Source: Methanomicrobiales archaeon HGW-Methanomicrobiales-2 (GTDB taxonomy: Archaea > Halobacteriota > Methanomicrobia > Methanomicrobiales > Methanoculleaceae). From it: DNA of 47,033 nucleotides. The DNA lies in assembly GCA_002839645.1 (NCBI GenBank), contig PGYL01000031.1, forward strand, positions 34,641 to 81,673, written 5' to 3'. Shown piece after piece: positions 25,040-33,745 of the stretch. A program made the translations under genes and the position numbers. The stretch's first letter is position 1; each line of letters begins with the position of its first letter. Below the pieces are notes generated by a model. The model did not search any database and was not told the origin of the DNA. It was given only the letters and a program-made list of their open reading frames with translations.

Positions 25040-28000
25040 TCAGGCGCCGATGGCAGCAAGCGTATCCGCCTCAGTCATGTAGACCCAGTAACCCCGCATG
25101 GGCTCCATCGTGCGCTCGTCGCTGTGAGAATTGCTGTCGCCGCGGATGATCGAGACATCATACTTCTGTTCCTCCGCATCGAAGCCGATCAGGGTCGTCC
25201 AGTGGTTCCCGAGCGAGAGCAGGGTGCTTGCCGCGGACGTGGGTTCGGTGTCCGTAAAGCCGATCGCGTTCCAGCCTTTGCCGAGGTTCTTCGCGGGCGG
25301 GAGGTCGGGCCCGCCGGGGGCGAAGGTCAGGGGGACGGTGCAGGCCTCGTTTGAGTAGATCCAGACACCGTCGATCGGCTGGAAGGAGTCGGCCGCGACA
25401 ACGATCTGCCACTTCTGCTCCAGGCCGTTGTAGATCAGGATCGAGTGGTCGGCGGTATCGACTGTATCGAATACGGCGAAGGTGTTGCTGCCGTCAGCAA
25501 GCCGCTCCGGTGTCGAGACGAAGTTCCAGCCCTCTTCAAGGGAGATCGTCGCATCGCCCGTGGGCGGCTCCACGATGATCGGCACGCCGGCGAGGACGAT
25601 CTCGTCGATGCTCCCGACCTTCTGCTTGTTGGAGGTCAGGGCGGTGCCGACGAGTTTCAGCGGCCAGGGTGCTTTGTCGCCGTCTTTTGGCAGCGGCGCG
25701 CCGTCGATCTCGTCCGCGACGATGATGTTGTTGTTCCGCGCAATGAACGAACTGTTGAATTCAGCAGAGAAGTCGTCACCGGTGCCCTTCGTGCCGTCCG
25801 GACCGTAGTCGATGACGGTCACGTTGTAGCCCGCTGCTGCAAGGTCGTCACGGAAGGGGTCAGTTCCCGCGCTGTGTTTGTTGCCGTCGTCGACCCAGCC
25901 GCAGAGGAGCCAGAGCGGCATCCCGGACCAGACCTGGCCTTCGCCATCCGTCCAGGTCGCGCTGTGCATGCCCATGGCGCAGGCCTTGCCCGACTCGAAG
26001 TAGGAGCGGGTGACGGTGTCGGTGATGGCGCCGGTCAGGACGAGGTTCCAGTCCTCACGTGCGCCCGGTTTGATCTCGATGGTCGCGATCTTCTGGTTGG
26101 AGACACCTGCCGCCGAGGGGTACTGGATGCTGTCCTCCCAGTAGTAGTGCCAGTACGGTTCAGCGAGGCATACTCGCATATCTTCAGCACCGAAGACTCC
26201 GTCGGGGGTGTTGAAGAAGAGGCGCGGTCCGGCACGGTAGTCGGGCGCGTAACCATCCCGCTCCGTCCACCAGGCGACAATAGCCTCGCCCTGCCGGTCG
26301 AGTGGTGTGTAGAGGTTAGTGTAGTTGAGTTTGGCTTCGTAGCCGTCGGCTGCGAGAAGCTCGACCTCCCCTCCCTCCGGGACTCCGCCCACGAGGTCAC
26401 AGAGGTCCCTGATTGAGGTCCCCTTCACGACATCGTCGACTTTACCGAGATTTATGTCCTCTTCAGGGTTCCAGATGTCGTCCGGGACGAAGGTTGGGCC
26501 CTGGAACCTGAGCCGGATACCGTTCTCGCCGCCGATGACGTCCAGATTTGCTTCCATCCACGTGATGGTCTTCGTCGTCTCGTTTACAACGGTCACGCCG
26601 TCGGAGGCGTACAGGACGATGTGGATGGACGGGGCTTCAGTCGGCTCCTGGAAGTCGACGAGCTGGATCTTCTGGACGTTTCCTATGCTCTTGCTCCCGG
26701 CTGCCCCCGCACCCACGAGGCGGAGCGGGTAGGCGTTCCCTTCGATCGGGGTGCCGTTGACCGTGTTTGCGACGATGTAGTCGAGCGGACTCGCCATGAT
26801 ATCCTGGCTTGAGAACTCCTTGCTGTAGGGGTTTTCTCCGCCGGAGGAGACGATCACGGTGTAGCCTGCCTGAGCGAGGCCGATGTTGAAGGCTCCCGAA
26901 CCATGCATGACGTCGTCGTCAACCCAGCCGCAGAGGACCTTTAACGGGACGCCGGTCCAGGTGCTGACACCATCATTGTAGGTCTTCGTGTGGTAGCCGC
27001 ACTCTTCGAACTCCTCTTTCGTGAGGAGGTCTGCGACCTTCGGTCCCTCGACCGCGAGCGTCCACTCCGATTCGGTGATCTCGTCCGGCAGCCCTTCGAG
27101 GGTGATCGTTGCGATGCTGCCGATCTTCTGCTTGTTGGTCAGGGACGGGCCGACGAGTTTCAGCGGCCAGGACGGCTTGTCGCCGTCGGCGGGGAGTGGT
27201 GCCGCGTTCATCTTGTCGGCAACGAGATAGGTGTCGTTCCGAGCGATGTCGGCGCTATTGAACGTGGCGCTAAACCCGTCACTCGCAGTCACCCGCACGG
27301 TGTAGCCTTCGGCCGCCCGCGTGTCGTTCAGTGTCCAGTGGCTGCCATCCTCCATGTCATCGATGACGGCCACCAGGTACCAGAGCGGTATGCCGGTCCA
27401 GACCTGCTCGTCGCCGTCGGTATAACTCTCGCCGTGGCAATCGACCCCGTCCTCAAACTCCGCCTGCGTGAGCGTCCGGTTGAACGCGCCCGCGAGCGTG
27501 ATCTCCCATTCATCGGAGGGTTCGGAGAGGCCGATGAGTTCGATCGAGGTGATGGCGCCGACCAGCTGGCCGGCGCTCACGTCGGCCCCGACGAGCCGGA
27601 GCGGCCAGCAGGGTTTGTTCTTCTCGCCGATGGTCTCCGGGAGCTCGGTGCCGTTGAGGGTGTTTGCGATGATGATCTCATCGTTCTTTGCGACGCTTGC
27701 GCTCTGGAGGTTGATAGAGTAGCCGTCGTCGGAGGTGATCTTGATCGAGTAGCCCTGTGCGGCGAGTTCCTCGTTGAATGCGCCGGACCCATGTCTCTTA
27801 TCATCGTCGATGAGGCCGACAAGGTACCAGAGAGGCATGCCGCTCCACTCGCCGCCGTTCTCATCGGTGTAGGTGGCGACATGCCCGCAGGCGATCCCGT
27901 CCTCGAAGTAGTCCTGGTCGACGGTCTCGGTCGAGGCACCCTTGAGCGTGATGGACCATCCGGATGGTGTCGGGGTCGGTGTCGGCGTCACTGTTCCATC

Positions 28001-28624
28001 CAGATCAACTTCGATCCAGATCAGCGCTGTTGCGACCTCCGGCGTCGGGTCGTTGCCGTAGCAGAAGACGACTTCGTCGCCGTCGGCAAGTGCGAGAACA
28101 TTGAGGGCGTTGGCGGAGTCGCTGTATCCGTCTCTCTCAACGTCGTTGACGTAACAGGCCCACTCGGCCTCGTGCTTAACAAAATCGTAATCCCCGATGT
28201 TGTCGAGCAGGAGAATCTGGCTTGTATCCCACTTCTTGTCGGTGACGTCGTAGGTGAAGCCCTCGCGCTCCGCTACCGCCTGGAGAGCCCCGAGCGGGGT
28301 TAGGTTGACAACGGTATAGGAAGCACCGGTTCCGGAACTAGCCGTGCACTCGAACGTGCCGTCCGTCAGTGCAACTGTCCCGTTGAAGAGTATCACGGGG
28401 CCCTCAGACAGGGTCCCGGCGAATCTCATACCCGACTCCTCTGTCGGTATCACCGTTGGCGTCTCTGTCTCAGTCACTTCAGGGGTCACCGTGGTATTCA
28501 CGGCGCTCTCCCCCGGGCTCACGTTCCCGCCAGGGAGCGTTGCCCCTGCTGCCGGCAGTACCAGCAGCGAGCATACCATCAGTACAAACAGGATGTACTG
28601 AACTGCTTTTCTCTTTTCAGTCAT
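25040..28624 (-). CDS. 1194-residue secreted multidomain protein with tandem SUOX-like repeats
   Basis: Signal peptide about 1-28; a Thr/Pro-rich linker; a DUF4430-like domain (about 70-190, with VNLTPLGALQAVAEREGFTY); three SUOX-like repeats of about 147 residues (about 223-370, 371-517, 518-663). Each repeat has a W(S/T)G(M/I/V)PL start, a Gly-Tyr strand, and an ANTLNGTELP-like then PLRLVGA-like ending. A longer SUOX-like domain (about 664-857, WMEANLDVIGG, RLRFQGPTF) and a fourth repeat (about 858-1013) follow. A C-terminal module with EEGWNFVSTPERLADG and GKGWNAIGFTDTE is common in methanogen surface proteins. No SUOX repeat shows the cofactor Cys at the usual place. ATG 28624 is preferred because a signal peptide follows it. 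Confidence 0.85.
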   Translation of the reverse strand: MTEKRKAVQYILFVLMVCSLLVLPAAGATLPGGNVSPGESAVNTTVTPEVTETETPTVIPTEESGMRFAGTLSEGPVILFNGTVALTDGTFECTASSGTGASYTVVNLTPLGALQAVAEREGFTYDVTDKKWDTSQILLLDNIGDYDFVKHEAEWACYVNDVERDGYSDSANALNVLALADGDEVVFCYGNDPTPEVATALIWIEVDLDGTVTPTPTPTPSGWSITLKGASTETVDQDYFEDGIACGHVATYTDENGGEWSGMPLWYLVGLIDDDKRHGSGAFNEELAAQGYSIKITSDDGYSINLQSASVAKNDEIIIANTLNGTELPETIGEKNKPCWPLRLVGADVSAGQLVGAITSIELIGLSEPSDEWEITLAGAFNRTLTQAEFEDGVDCHGESYTDGDEQVWTGIPLWYLVAVIDDMEDGSHWTLNDTRAAEGYTVRVTASDGFSATFNSADIARNDTYLVADKMNAAPLPADGDKPSWPLKLVGPSLTNKQKIGSIATITLEGLPDEITESEWTLAVEGPKVADLLTKEEFEECGYHTKTYNDGVSTWTGVPLKVLCGWVDDDVMHGSGAFNIGLAQAGYTVIVSSGGENPYSKEFSSQDIMASPLDYIVANTVNGTPIEGNAYPLRLVGAGAAGSKSIGNVQKIQLVDFQEPTEAPSIHIVLYASDGVTVVNETTKTITWMEANLDVIGGENGIRLRFQGPTFVPDDIWNPEEDINLGKVDDVVKGTSIRDLCDLVGGVPEGGEVELLAADGYEAKLNYTNLYTPLDRQGEAIVAWWTERDGYAPDYRAGPRLFFNTPDGVFGAEDMRVCLAEPYWHYYWEDSIQYPSAAGVSNQKIATIEIKPGAREDWNLVLTGAITDTVTRSYFESGKACAMGMHSATWTDGEGQVWSGMPLWLLCGWVDDGNKHSAGTDPFRDDLAAAGYNVTVIDYGPDGTKGTGDDFSAEFNSSFIARNNNIIVADEIDGAPLPKDGDKAPWPLKLVGTALTSNKQKVGSIDEIVLAGVPIIVEPPTGDATISLEEGWNFVSTPERLADGSNTFAVFDTVDTADHSILIYNGLEQKWQIVVAADSFQPIDGVWIYSNEACTVPLTFAPGGPDLPPAKNLGKGWNAIGFTDTEPTSAASTLLSLGNHWTTLIGFDAEEQKYDVSIIRGDSNSHSDERTMEPMRGYWVYMTEADTLAAIGA

Positions 28625-28679
28625 CAAATCAACTCTTTTCTGTTCATAATCTTTCTCAGAGGCCTGTCTGGAGAAATAA

Positions 28680-28753
28680 CATTTTAAACTGGGATCTGGG
28701 GATGTAAAAAAGTTGCAGTTAATTAACTTGCTTAAGTTAACTTGTTTATATTG
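28680..28753. promoter_or_regulatory. AT-rich regulatory region with overlapping inverted repeats
   Basis: Lies between the 1194-residue protein gene (left) and the Cas1-like gene (right). It contains TTAACTT-GCTT-AAGTTAA at 28723-28740, the palindrome GTTAATTAAC at 28718-28727, and two direct copies of TTAACTTG at 28723 and 28737, 14 bp apart. GTTTATATT at 28744-28752 is a TATA candidate on the plus strand and, read inverted, on the minus strand. AGTTTAAAATG near 28690 is another minus-strand candidate, about 60 bp before the ATG of the secreted protein. The spacing fits a dimeric regulator. Confidence 0.5.
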
Positions 28754-28880
28754 ACTGGGATCCCGTTCTTCCCCCACCTGCCCTGCACCGTGAGGATCTC
28801 CCCGGATCCCGCGAATCGATGCATTCATCACCGAAAACCGCCCAATATTCATTTCCAGAGTGATTGGATGACTCCAGGAG

Positions 28881-29699
28881 GTGAAGCACCTCCTGGTCGT
28901 CGGCGGCCATACCCTGCACACCTCGGCGGTGACAAACCTCCTCAAAGCCGGTGCTGCCATCACCTTCTTCGATATCGACGGCACGCCCGTCGGATACCTG
29001 TATCCCTACGGCTACCGGCCGGACGAGGCGGTGCGCCTTGCCCAGGAACGGGCCGCCCCCCACCGGTTCGCGCAGCCGCTGGCAACGGCCGGCCTCCAGT
29101 CGAGGCTTCTCCTCCTTGAGGAACTCTACGACCGCGCCGGGCAGGACATCTTCTACGCCGGAGAGCTTGACTTCCTCCACCAGGCCAGGGAGGAACTCGC
29201 GGTCGCGGTCACCATGGAGGAACTCCGGAGGCTCTCCCGCCTGACCGCCGATATGTACTATGAGATCCTCTCCCGCACGCTTCCGCCGGGACTCGGGTTC
29301 CGGCGCAGGACGAGCCGCCCTTACCTCGACCCCGTCAATGCCATGTTTTCGCTTGGATACGCGATGCTTTATGGCAACTGTTGCGTCTCAATGATCGGTG
29401 CCCACCTCGACCCCGACCTCGGCATGCTTCACGAGGGGGCCGGGAGCTTCGTCCACGACCTCATCGAACCGCAGAAAGCGACGATGGTGGACCGTGCCGT
29501 CCTCCGGTTTGCCCGGGACGAGGTCTCGGACGGGGACTATGAATGTGGTGAAAAGAGATGCTATCTTGATGGGAACCTCTCGGCCCGGCTGGTCACGGCG
29601 CTCCGCGACTCCATCGACCAGTCGCGTATCGATGCTCAGGTGCGCATCCTGCGTGACGCGCTCCTCACGAACGCCGAGTTTCACGTGCTGTACTGGTAA
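28881..29699 (+). CDS. Solo Cas1-like protein, shortened and lacking the first catalytic Glu
   Basis: 272 residues. The body follows Cas1: HLLVVGGHTLHTSAVTNLL, ITFFDIDGTPVGYLYPYG, a helical middle, RRTSRPYLDPVNAMFSLGYAMLYG, and the catalytic block GMLHEGAGSFVHDLIEP (His184, Asp193 and Glu196 in the expected order). In the LSRLTADMYY segment Ser119 stands where Cas1 has its first metal-binding Glu. The start is GTG 28881, with GGAG touching it and a TGA two codons upstream in frame, so about 25-30 residues of the usual N-terminal strand region are absent. No cas2, other cas gene or CRISPR array is in the window. Solo Cas1 proteins outside CRISPR loci are known in methanogens; integration activity here is doubtful. 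Confidence 0.78.
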   Translation: MKHLLVVGGHTLHTSAVTNLLKAGAAITFFDIDGTPVGYLYPYGYRPDEAVRLAQERAAPHRFAQPLATAGLQSRLLLLEELYDRAGQDIFYAGELDFLHQAREELAVAVTMEELRRLSRLTADMYYEILSRTLPPGLGFRRRTSRPYLDPVNAMFSLGYAMLYGNCCVSMIGAHLDPDLGMLHEGAGSFVHDLIEPQKATMVDRAVLRFARDEVSDGDYECGEKRCYLDGNLSARLVTALRDSIDQSRIDAQVRILRDALLTNAEFHVLYW

Positions 29700-29968
29700 C
29701 TGCCCCGCTGGATGGTGAACTCGGCGTAGGCGGCAGGGGGGATCTCCTGCTGGATAAGATCCCTGACGACGACCCGGGGGCACCCATAAAGCATGGAGAC
29801 GAACTTGTCGAGGACGACGGGTTCGGCGGTTGCGGTGATGAGCACCCTCCCGTCAGGGAGGTTCATCGCCTCGCCGCCGACCCCGAGGTTGGTGGCGATC
29901 CTCTTGATGCACGCGCGAAACCCGACGCCCTGCACCCTTCCTGAGATCCTGATCTCGAGCGTCTTCAC
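29681..29968 (-). CDS. acyP: Acylphosphatase
   Basis: A 95-residue enzyme that hydrolyses acylphosphates such as carbamoyl or acetyl phosphate. The family pattern is ISGRVQGVGFRACIKRIA with the catalytic Arg of GFR, and AMNLPDGRVLI with the catalytic Asn. The start is GTG 29968, overlapping the stop of the upstream 1188-residue gene as GTGA. Its 3' end overlaps the end of the convergent Cas1-like gene by 19 bp. Confidence 0.92.
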   Translation of the reverse strand: MKTLEIRISGRVQGVGFRACIKRIATNLGVGGEAMNLPDGRVLITATAEPVVLDKFVSMLYGCPRVVVRDLIQQEIPPAAYAEFTIQRGSYQYST

Positions 29969-32900
29969 AGCCAGTGCTCCTGGATGATCCGCATGGACAT
30001 ATCCAGCTCGTCGTAGACTTCGTCCCGGAGCGTCGAGTCGCGGATGTTGAGGGCTTCGCTCACAGCCATGTCGAGGATCTCCCGTGAGCGGTCTTCGTAG
30101 CGCTCCGCGTAGATCCGGCACGCGATATCACCGAGCACAAAGGCCCGCCGCGAGAGCGGCCTGATGATCCGTGCCTCTTCGAGCGCACAGAGGAGCATCC
30201 TGTCCGCAACCTCATGCTGTCCTGCGTTCCTGGCGATGAGGTAGAGTTCGGTGTAGTAAGTCGCCCGTTTTGCCCGGTCCGGTGCCGCCCGTATCGCCCG
30301 GTCGAGTGTCACCATGTCTTTTGTGGTGTAATTGCCGCTCCGGATCTTATCCCGGCAGTCGAGGATCCTGCCGTAGACCGTGTTCTTCCATGACTGGGGC
30401 ATGGCCTGCTCGAGCTGGACCATCAGGCTGTACCGGATCCGGTCATCGTCGATGGTGGAGACGATATCGGCAGCCCGCTGCTGGACGGCTGGCTTCCCAC
30501 TCGCCCGGTAGAACGAGAAGAGCATCTGGGCCATCCGCTGTTGCGTCATGGCGGTGATGAACGGGATCTGGACGTAGCCGGTGGTTCTCTCCATACCTTC
30601 CAGCAGTTCATCAATCTCCTTTTCGTCACCGTAGGACTCGGCGAACTGCGCCACGTCAAAGAGCATCGAGAGCCGCACATAGGGAGAAGGAATGCTCACG
30701 ACGGTGTGGCACATTGCCGAGAGGATATCCTTTCGCTGTGCAGGTTCGGTGACCATATCAAAGACCGCTGCGAGAGCATCCACGTACTCGACCGGATCCT
30801 CGATCCTGCTGACCTGCCCGATCGCCCACTCGACGTCCTTCTCCTGCGGGCTTACGGCGCTGAGGCTTCTTGCGGCGTAGATCAGGTTCTTCCTGACGAA
30901 TGCTTCCCGTTCCTGCCCCACGAACTCAAGCGTCTCCTGCGCCTCGGCAAGGTAACTTCTGGCTGTGCTATGGTCGATCCCGGCCATGAGTCCGGCGAGG
31001 TCGGAGAGCATGATCGCACGGATGGGCGGCTCGGAGATGGTGCCGATGGTCTCATGGAGCCTCCTGATGATTGTCTCGGCCCGCTCTTCGTCGCCGAGGA
31101 CCGAATAGGCGCTCACGATCCGGTACATCCCGGAGTAGCGCGCATAGACGTCGCCGGTGTGCTCGAAGAGGCGGTACATCAACTCGAGGACCGGCTGTGT
31201 CGTCGCTCCCCCCTCGATCCCCTCGAGCAGGTAAGCCGTCACTTCATAAGGATCGGCCGAGTCGAACTCCTTTGTGTAACTGGTGAAGAAGGTGAGAATC
31301 CTCTGGATCATGGCGGTCCGTTCGTAATTCCCCTCGATCTCCAGGGAGAAGAGCGTCATGGGGACCGCAAAGATCGGACTTCTATAGACCTGCGTGTACT
31401 CAAGCATGATATCGACGTAACTCGCGATCTTGATCGATATCTCCTCGCGCGGGACGCTGGTCTGGAGGAGGGCGAGCGCGATCTCGAATGGTTCCATCAT
31501 GCCGTCGAAGATCCGGGCCTTCCCCCGGGAGAGCTGGTCCGCCGCCTGCAGGCTCCCGACCCGGACGTAGCCCTCGATGAGGGGGTCGGCCAGCTGCCGC
31601 TGCAGGGACGGGTCGCTGATCTGGGAGAGGATCTGGGCTGCCTCATCCAGCGCCCGGAGCGAGAGCTGCTCGATACCGTACATGATCAGGCCGTGGATAA
31701 CCTTGCCCATCGCGAAGAGGCAGTAGTCCCGCTCCAGCAGGGATGTGGAGAGGACCCGCATCCCGTGAAGCAGGTCGAGGTCGCCGTCCTCTACGGCGAG
31801 CACGGCCGCCTGGTCCACGATGCCGCCCATCGCCTCGGCCCGTGCCCGCTGATCCATGATCTCGCAGGTGAGGGCTGTCGCATGCCGGAGGAGGTCCCGG
31901 TCTTTCCGGGTGACGCCGATCCGTGCCATCTCGACGGCGATGGTCGAGATTGCCTGCTCACGCAGGGTCTGCTCTTCGATCTGGCTCACCATGTCCACGA
32001 GGGCCGATGGGTCGTTCTGGCGGACGAACCCCCGCTCGATCAGGATGGTGTTGCACTCAAGGAGCAGGGGGTCCTGTGCACGGTGCGATCCTGCGAGCTC
32101 CTTTATGGCCGGTATGTGCCTGACGACTTCGTCAAAGTCGTACTCCTTGCAGAAGTCGGTCACCGCCTGGTGTACCAGCGAGTCGGCAATATCGATATCC
32201 AGTGTGGCGAGGATGTTCTCACGGACGAGTTTGATCTCGTCACGCCGGACACCCTCCTTGATCAGGCGGACACTGGTGTCGAAAAATTGGGCGTTGATCC
32301 TCTGCGTGCTGGTGCTGGCCTTCTTCATGACCTCGATCGCGTGGTAGAAGTCGCCCATCCGGGAGAGTGCGTCGGTGATCTGCCGGTAGAGTTGGGCCGC
32401 CTTTGCGGCGTCACAGGACTCGTCGATCAACGGTGTAATGTCGAGGAGGATGGTCGGGTTACCGCTCTTCTCGACGACTGCAATCCCGGAGAGGACGATC
32501 TCCTCGATGGGGAGTTGGGTCTCTCCCACGCCGCGGGCATTGAACTCGAACGCCTTCTCGAGGAACCAGCGGTCGCCACTCCGCTCTGCCTTTTTCAAGA
32601 GTTCAAGGACAAGGGTCTGGCCCGCCCACAATTTTTCGTCGTCGATCCTGAGCAGTTTGGAATATACCTGTTTCTTGTCCCGCTGGCGGTCGAGGAGCTG
32701 CTCGGTCAGGATCGCGAGGACCTCAGTGAGCCGCTCTTCGGGTAAGTCCGGGAGGGAGTCTATGATCTGCTCGACGTCGGAGATCTCCTTCTTCAGCGAG
32801 GATTTCCAGGTCGCGTCCACGATGTCGGCGATCGAGTTGGTGCGCCGGATCTTCTGGTTGATCTCGGTAGCGCTCGAAAGTCCGCTGATCACCAGGTTGA

Positions 32901-33531
32901 TATTCCCCGACTCAATGCCGGAGCCGGCGATCGCCCGGGCAACATCGGCGTGGAGTTGCGATTGTCTTGATATGTCGCCGATCTCGGGGAGCATCTGGAG
33001 GGCATACTGCATGATATCGACGTTGTGATGTTTCTGTCCGTATTGGATGAAGAGCGGGATGATCTCGGAGAGGATTGCTGAGCGGTATTTACGGATGCTG
33101 ATCTTATCGAAGGCTTCTCCTCCTCTCTCAATATAGTGGATGTCGCCGGTATCGACCCCGGCCTGGACCAGATCGCGGGAGATCCCGGCGAGGATGTCGG
33201 ACTGGTGGCTCTTACGGTCGAGTTTGTCGACCAGGGTAAATATTACGGAGAACCAGGCTTCATCCTTTTTCTCGCTGTAGAGCGTGGCCGCACGTCTGGC
33301 GAGGGCGAATATCTCTTCTTTGGTCGGTTCGACGAGCTGGCTTAAGAGTTCGGGCTGGGCTTCGTCGAACGCCGCTTCGACCAGGGCGGCATTCATCTGC
33401 TCGTAGAGTGATTTCTTCTCCTTCCTCGTCTGGGTCTCCGATATGTCCGAAACTACCTTTTCAAGCTCACGCAGATCGCCAGAAGAGATAGCGGAGTCGA
33501 TCTTCTGTTTCATCTGTAGGTTTCCATCCAT
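29965..33531 (-). CDS. Giant alpha-solenoid-like protein of unknown function
   Basis: 1188 residues, no signal peptide, no transmembrane segment and no catalytic motif seen. It is almost entirely helical, with repeated units of about 35-40 residues having alternating hydrophobic and charged faces; examples are DISRQSQLHADVARAIAGSG, DPSLQRQLADPLIEGYVRVG and DEERAETIIRRLHETIG. This looks like an ARM/HEAT/TPR-type scaffold acting in the cytoplasm. A TATA box (ATCTATATATC, minus strand, near 33581-33590) lies about 50-60 bp before ATG 33531; a second Met six codons in is possible. acyP is coupled downstream (GTGA). Function cannot be assigned. Confidence 0.8.
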   Translation of the reverse strand: MDGNLQMKQKIDSAISSGDLRELEKVVSDISETQTRKEKKSLYEQMNAALVEAAFDEAQPELLSQLVEPTKEEIFALARRAATLYSEKKDEAWFSVIFTLVDKLDRKSHQSDILAGISRDLVQAGVDTGDIHYIERGGEAFDKISIRKYRSAILSEIIPLFIQYGQKHHNVDIMQYALQMLPEIGDISRQSQLHADVARAIAGSGIESGNINLVISGLSSATEINQKIRRTNSIADIVDATWKSSLKKEISDVEQIIDSLPDLPEERLTEVLAILTEQLLDRQRDKKQVYSKLLRIDDEKLWAGQTLVLELLKKAERSGDRWFLEKAFEFNARGVGETQLPIEEIVLSGIAVVEKSGNPTILLDITPLIDESCDAAKAAQLYRQITDALSRMGDFYHAIEVMKKASTSTQRINAQFFDTSVRLIKEGVRRDEIKLVRENILATLDIDIADSLVHQAVTDFCKEYDFDEVVRHIPAIKELAGSHRAQDPLLLECNTILIERGFVRQNDPSALVDMVSQIEEQTLREQAISTIAVEMARIGVTRKDRDLLRHATALTCEIMDQRARAEAMGGIVDQAAVLAVEDGDLDLLHGMRVLSTSLLERDYCLFAMGKVIHGLIMYGIEQLSLRALDEAAQILSQISDPSLQRQLADPLIEGYVRVGSLQAADQLSRGKARIFDGMMEPFEIALALLQTSVPREEISIKIASYVDIMLEYTQVYRSPIFAVPMTLFSLEIEGNYERTAMIQRILTFFTSYTKEFDSADPYEVTAYLLEGIEGGATTQPVLELMYRLFEHTGDVYARYSGMYRIVSAYSVLGDEERAETIIRRLHETIGTISEPPIRAIMLSDLAGLMAGIDHSTARSYLAEAQETLEFVGQEREAFVRKNLIYAARSLSAVSPQEKDVEWAIGQVSRIEDPVEYVDALAAVFDMVTEPAQRKDILSAMCHTVVSIPSPYVRLSMLFDVAQFAESYGDEKEIDELLEGMERTTGYVQIPFITAMTQQRMAQMLFSFYRASGKPAVQQRAADIVSTIDDDRIRYSLMVQLEQAMPQSWKNTVYGRILDCRDKIRSGNYTTKDMVTLDRAIRAAPDRAKRATYYTELYLIARNAGQHEVADRMLLCALEEARIIRPLSRRAFVLGDIACRIYAERYEDRSREILDMAVSEALNIRDSTLRDEVYDELDMSMRIIQEHWL

Positions 33532-33745
33532 TTTGATCAGCGCTCTCCATTGGGTTCTGCATCATGCATATCCATTATCAGATATATAGATTGCCCCCCT
33601 GTCACAAGAATGTTTTTCAATGGGATTCAGGGAGATCCTCGAAAATATTGGGGGTATGGTAGATGGTAAGAGTCTCTTGCAGCACTCAGGATGGAATGCT
33701 TCATGGGGGGTCGATCTCACTTAGAGAATCAGGCAGGTGAGGCGT
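33532..33745 (-). promoter_or_regulatory. Promoter region of the giant solenoid gene
   Basis: These 214 bp separate glmM from the solenoid gene. The minus strand carries the strong TATA-like TCTATATATCTG at about 33579-33590. The rest (33600-33745) shows no gene or strong hairpin. Confidence 0.5.

Noticed and set aside
28742-28880. A restored Cas1 N terminus by frameshift or stop read-through
   Set aside because: The codons upstream of the TGA in frame 0 vaguely fit the missing strand, but there is no start codon before another TGA at 28791 and no alternative frame fits well, so I do not call a pseudogene.
30541-32745. A 734-codon open frame on the plus strand
   Set aside because: It lies antisense to the giant solenoid gene, is rich in Asp/Gly/Val/Leu as expected for the mirror of a helical GC-rich gene, and has no domain or promoter.
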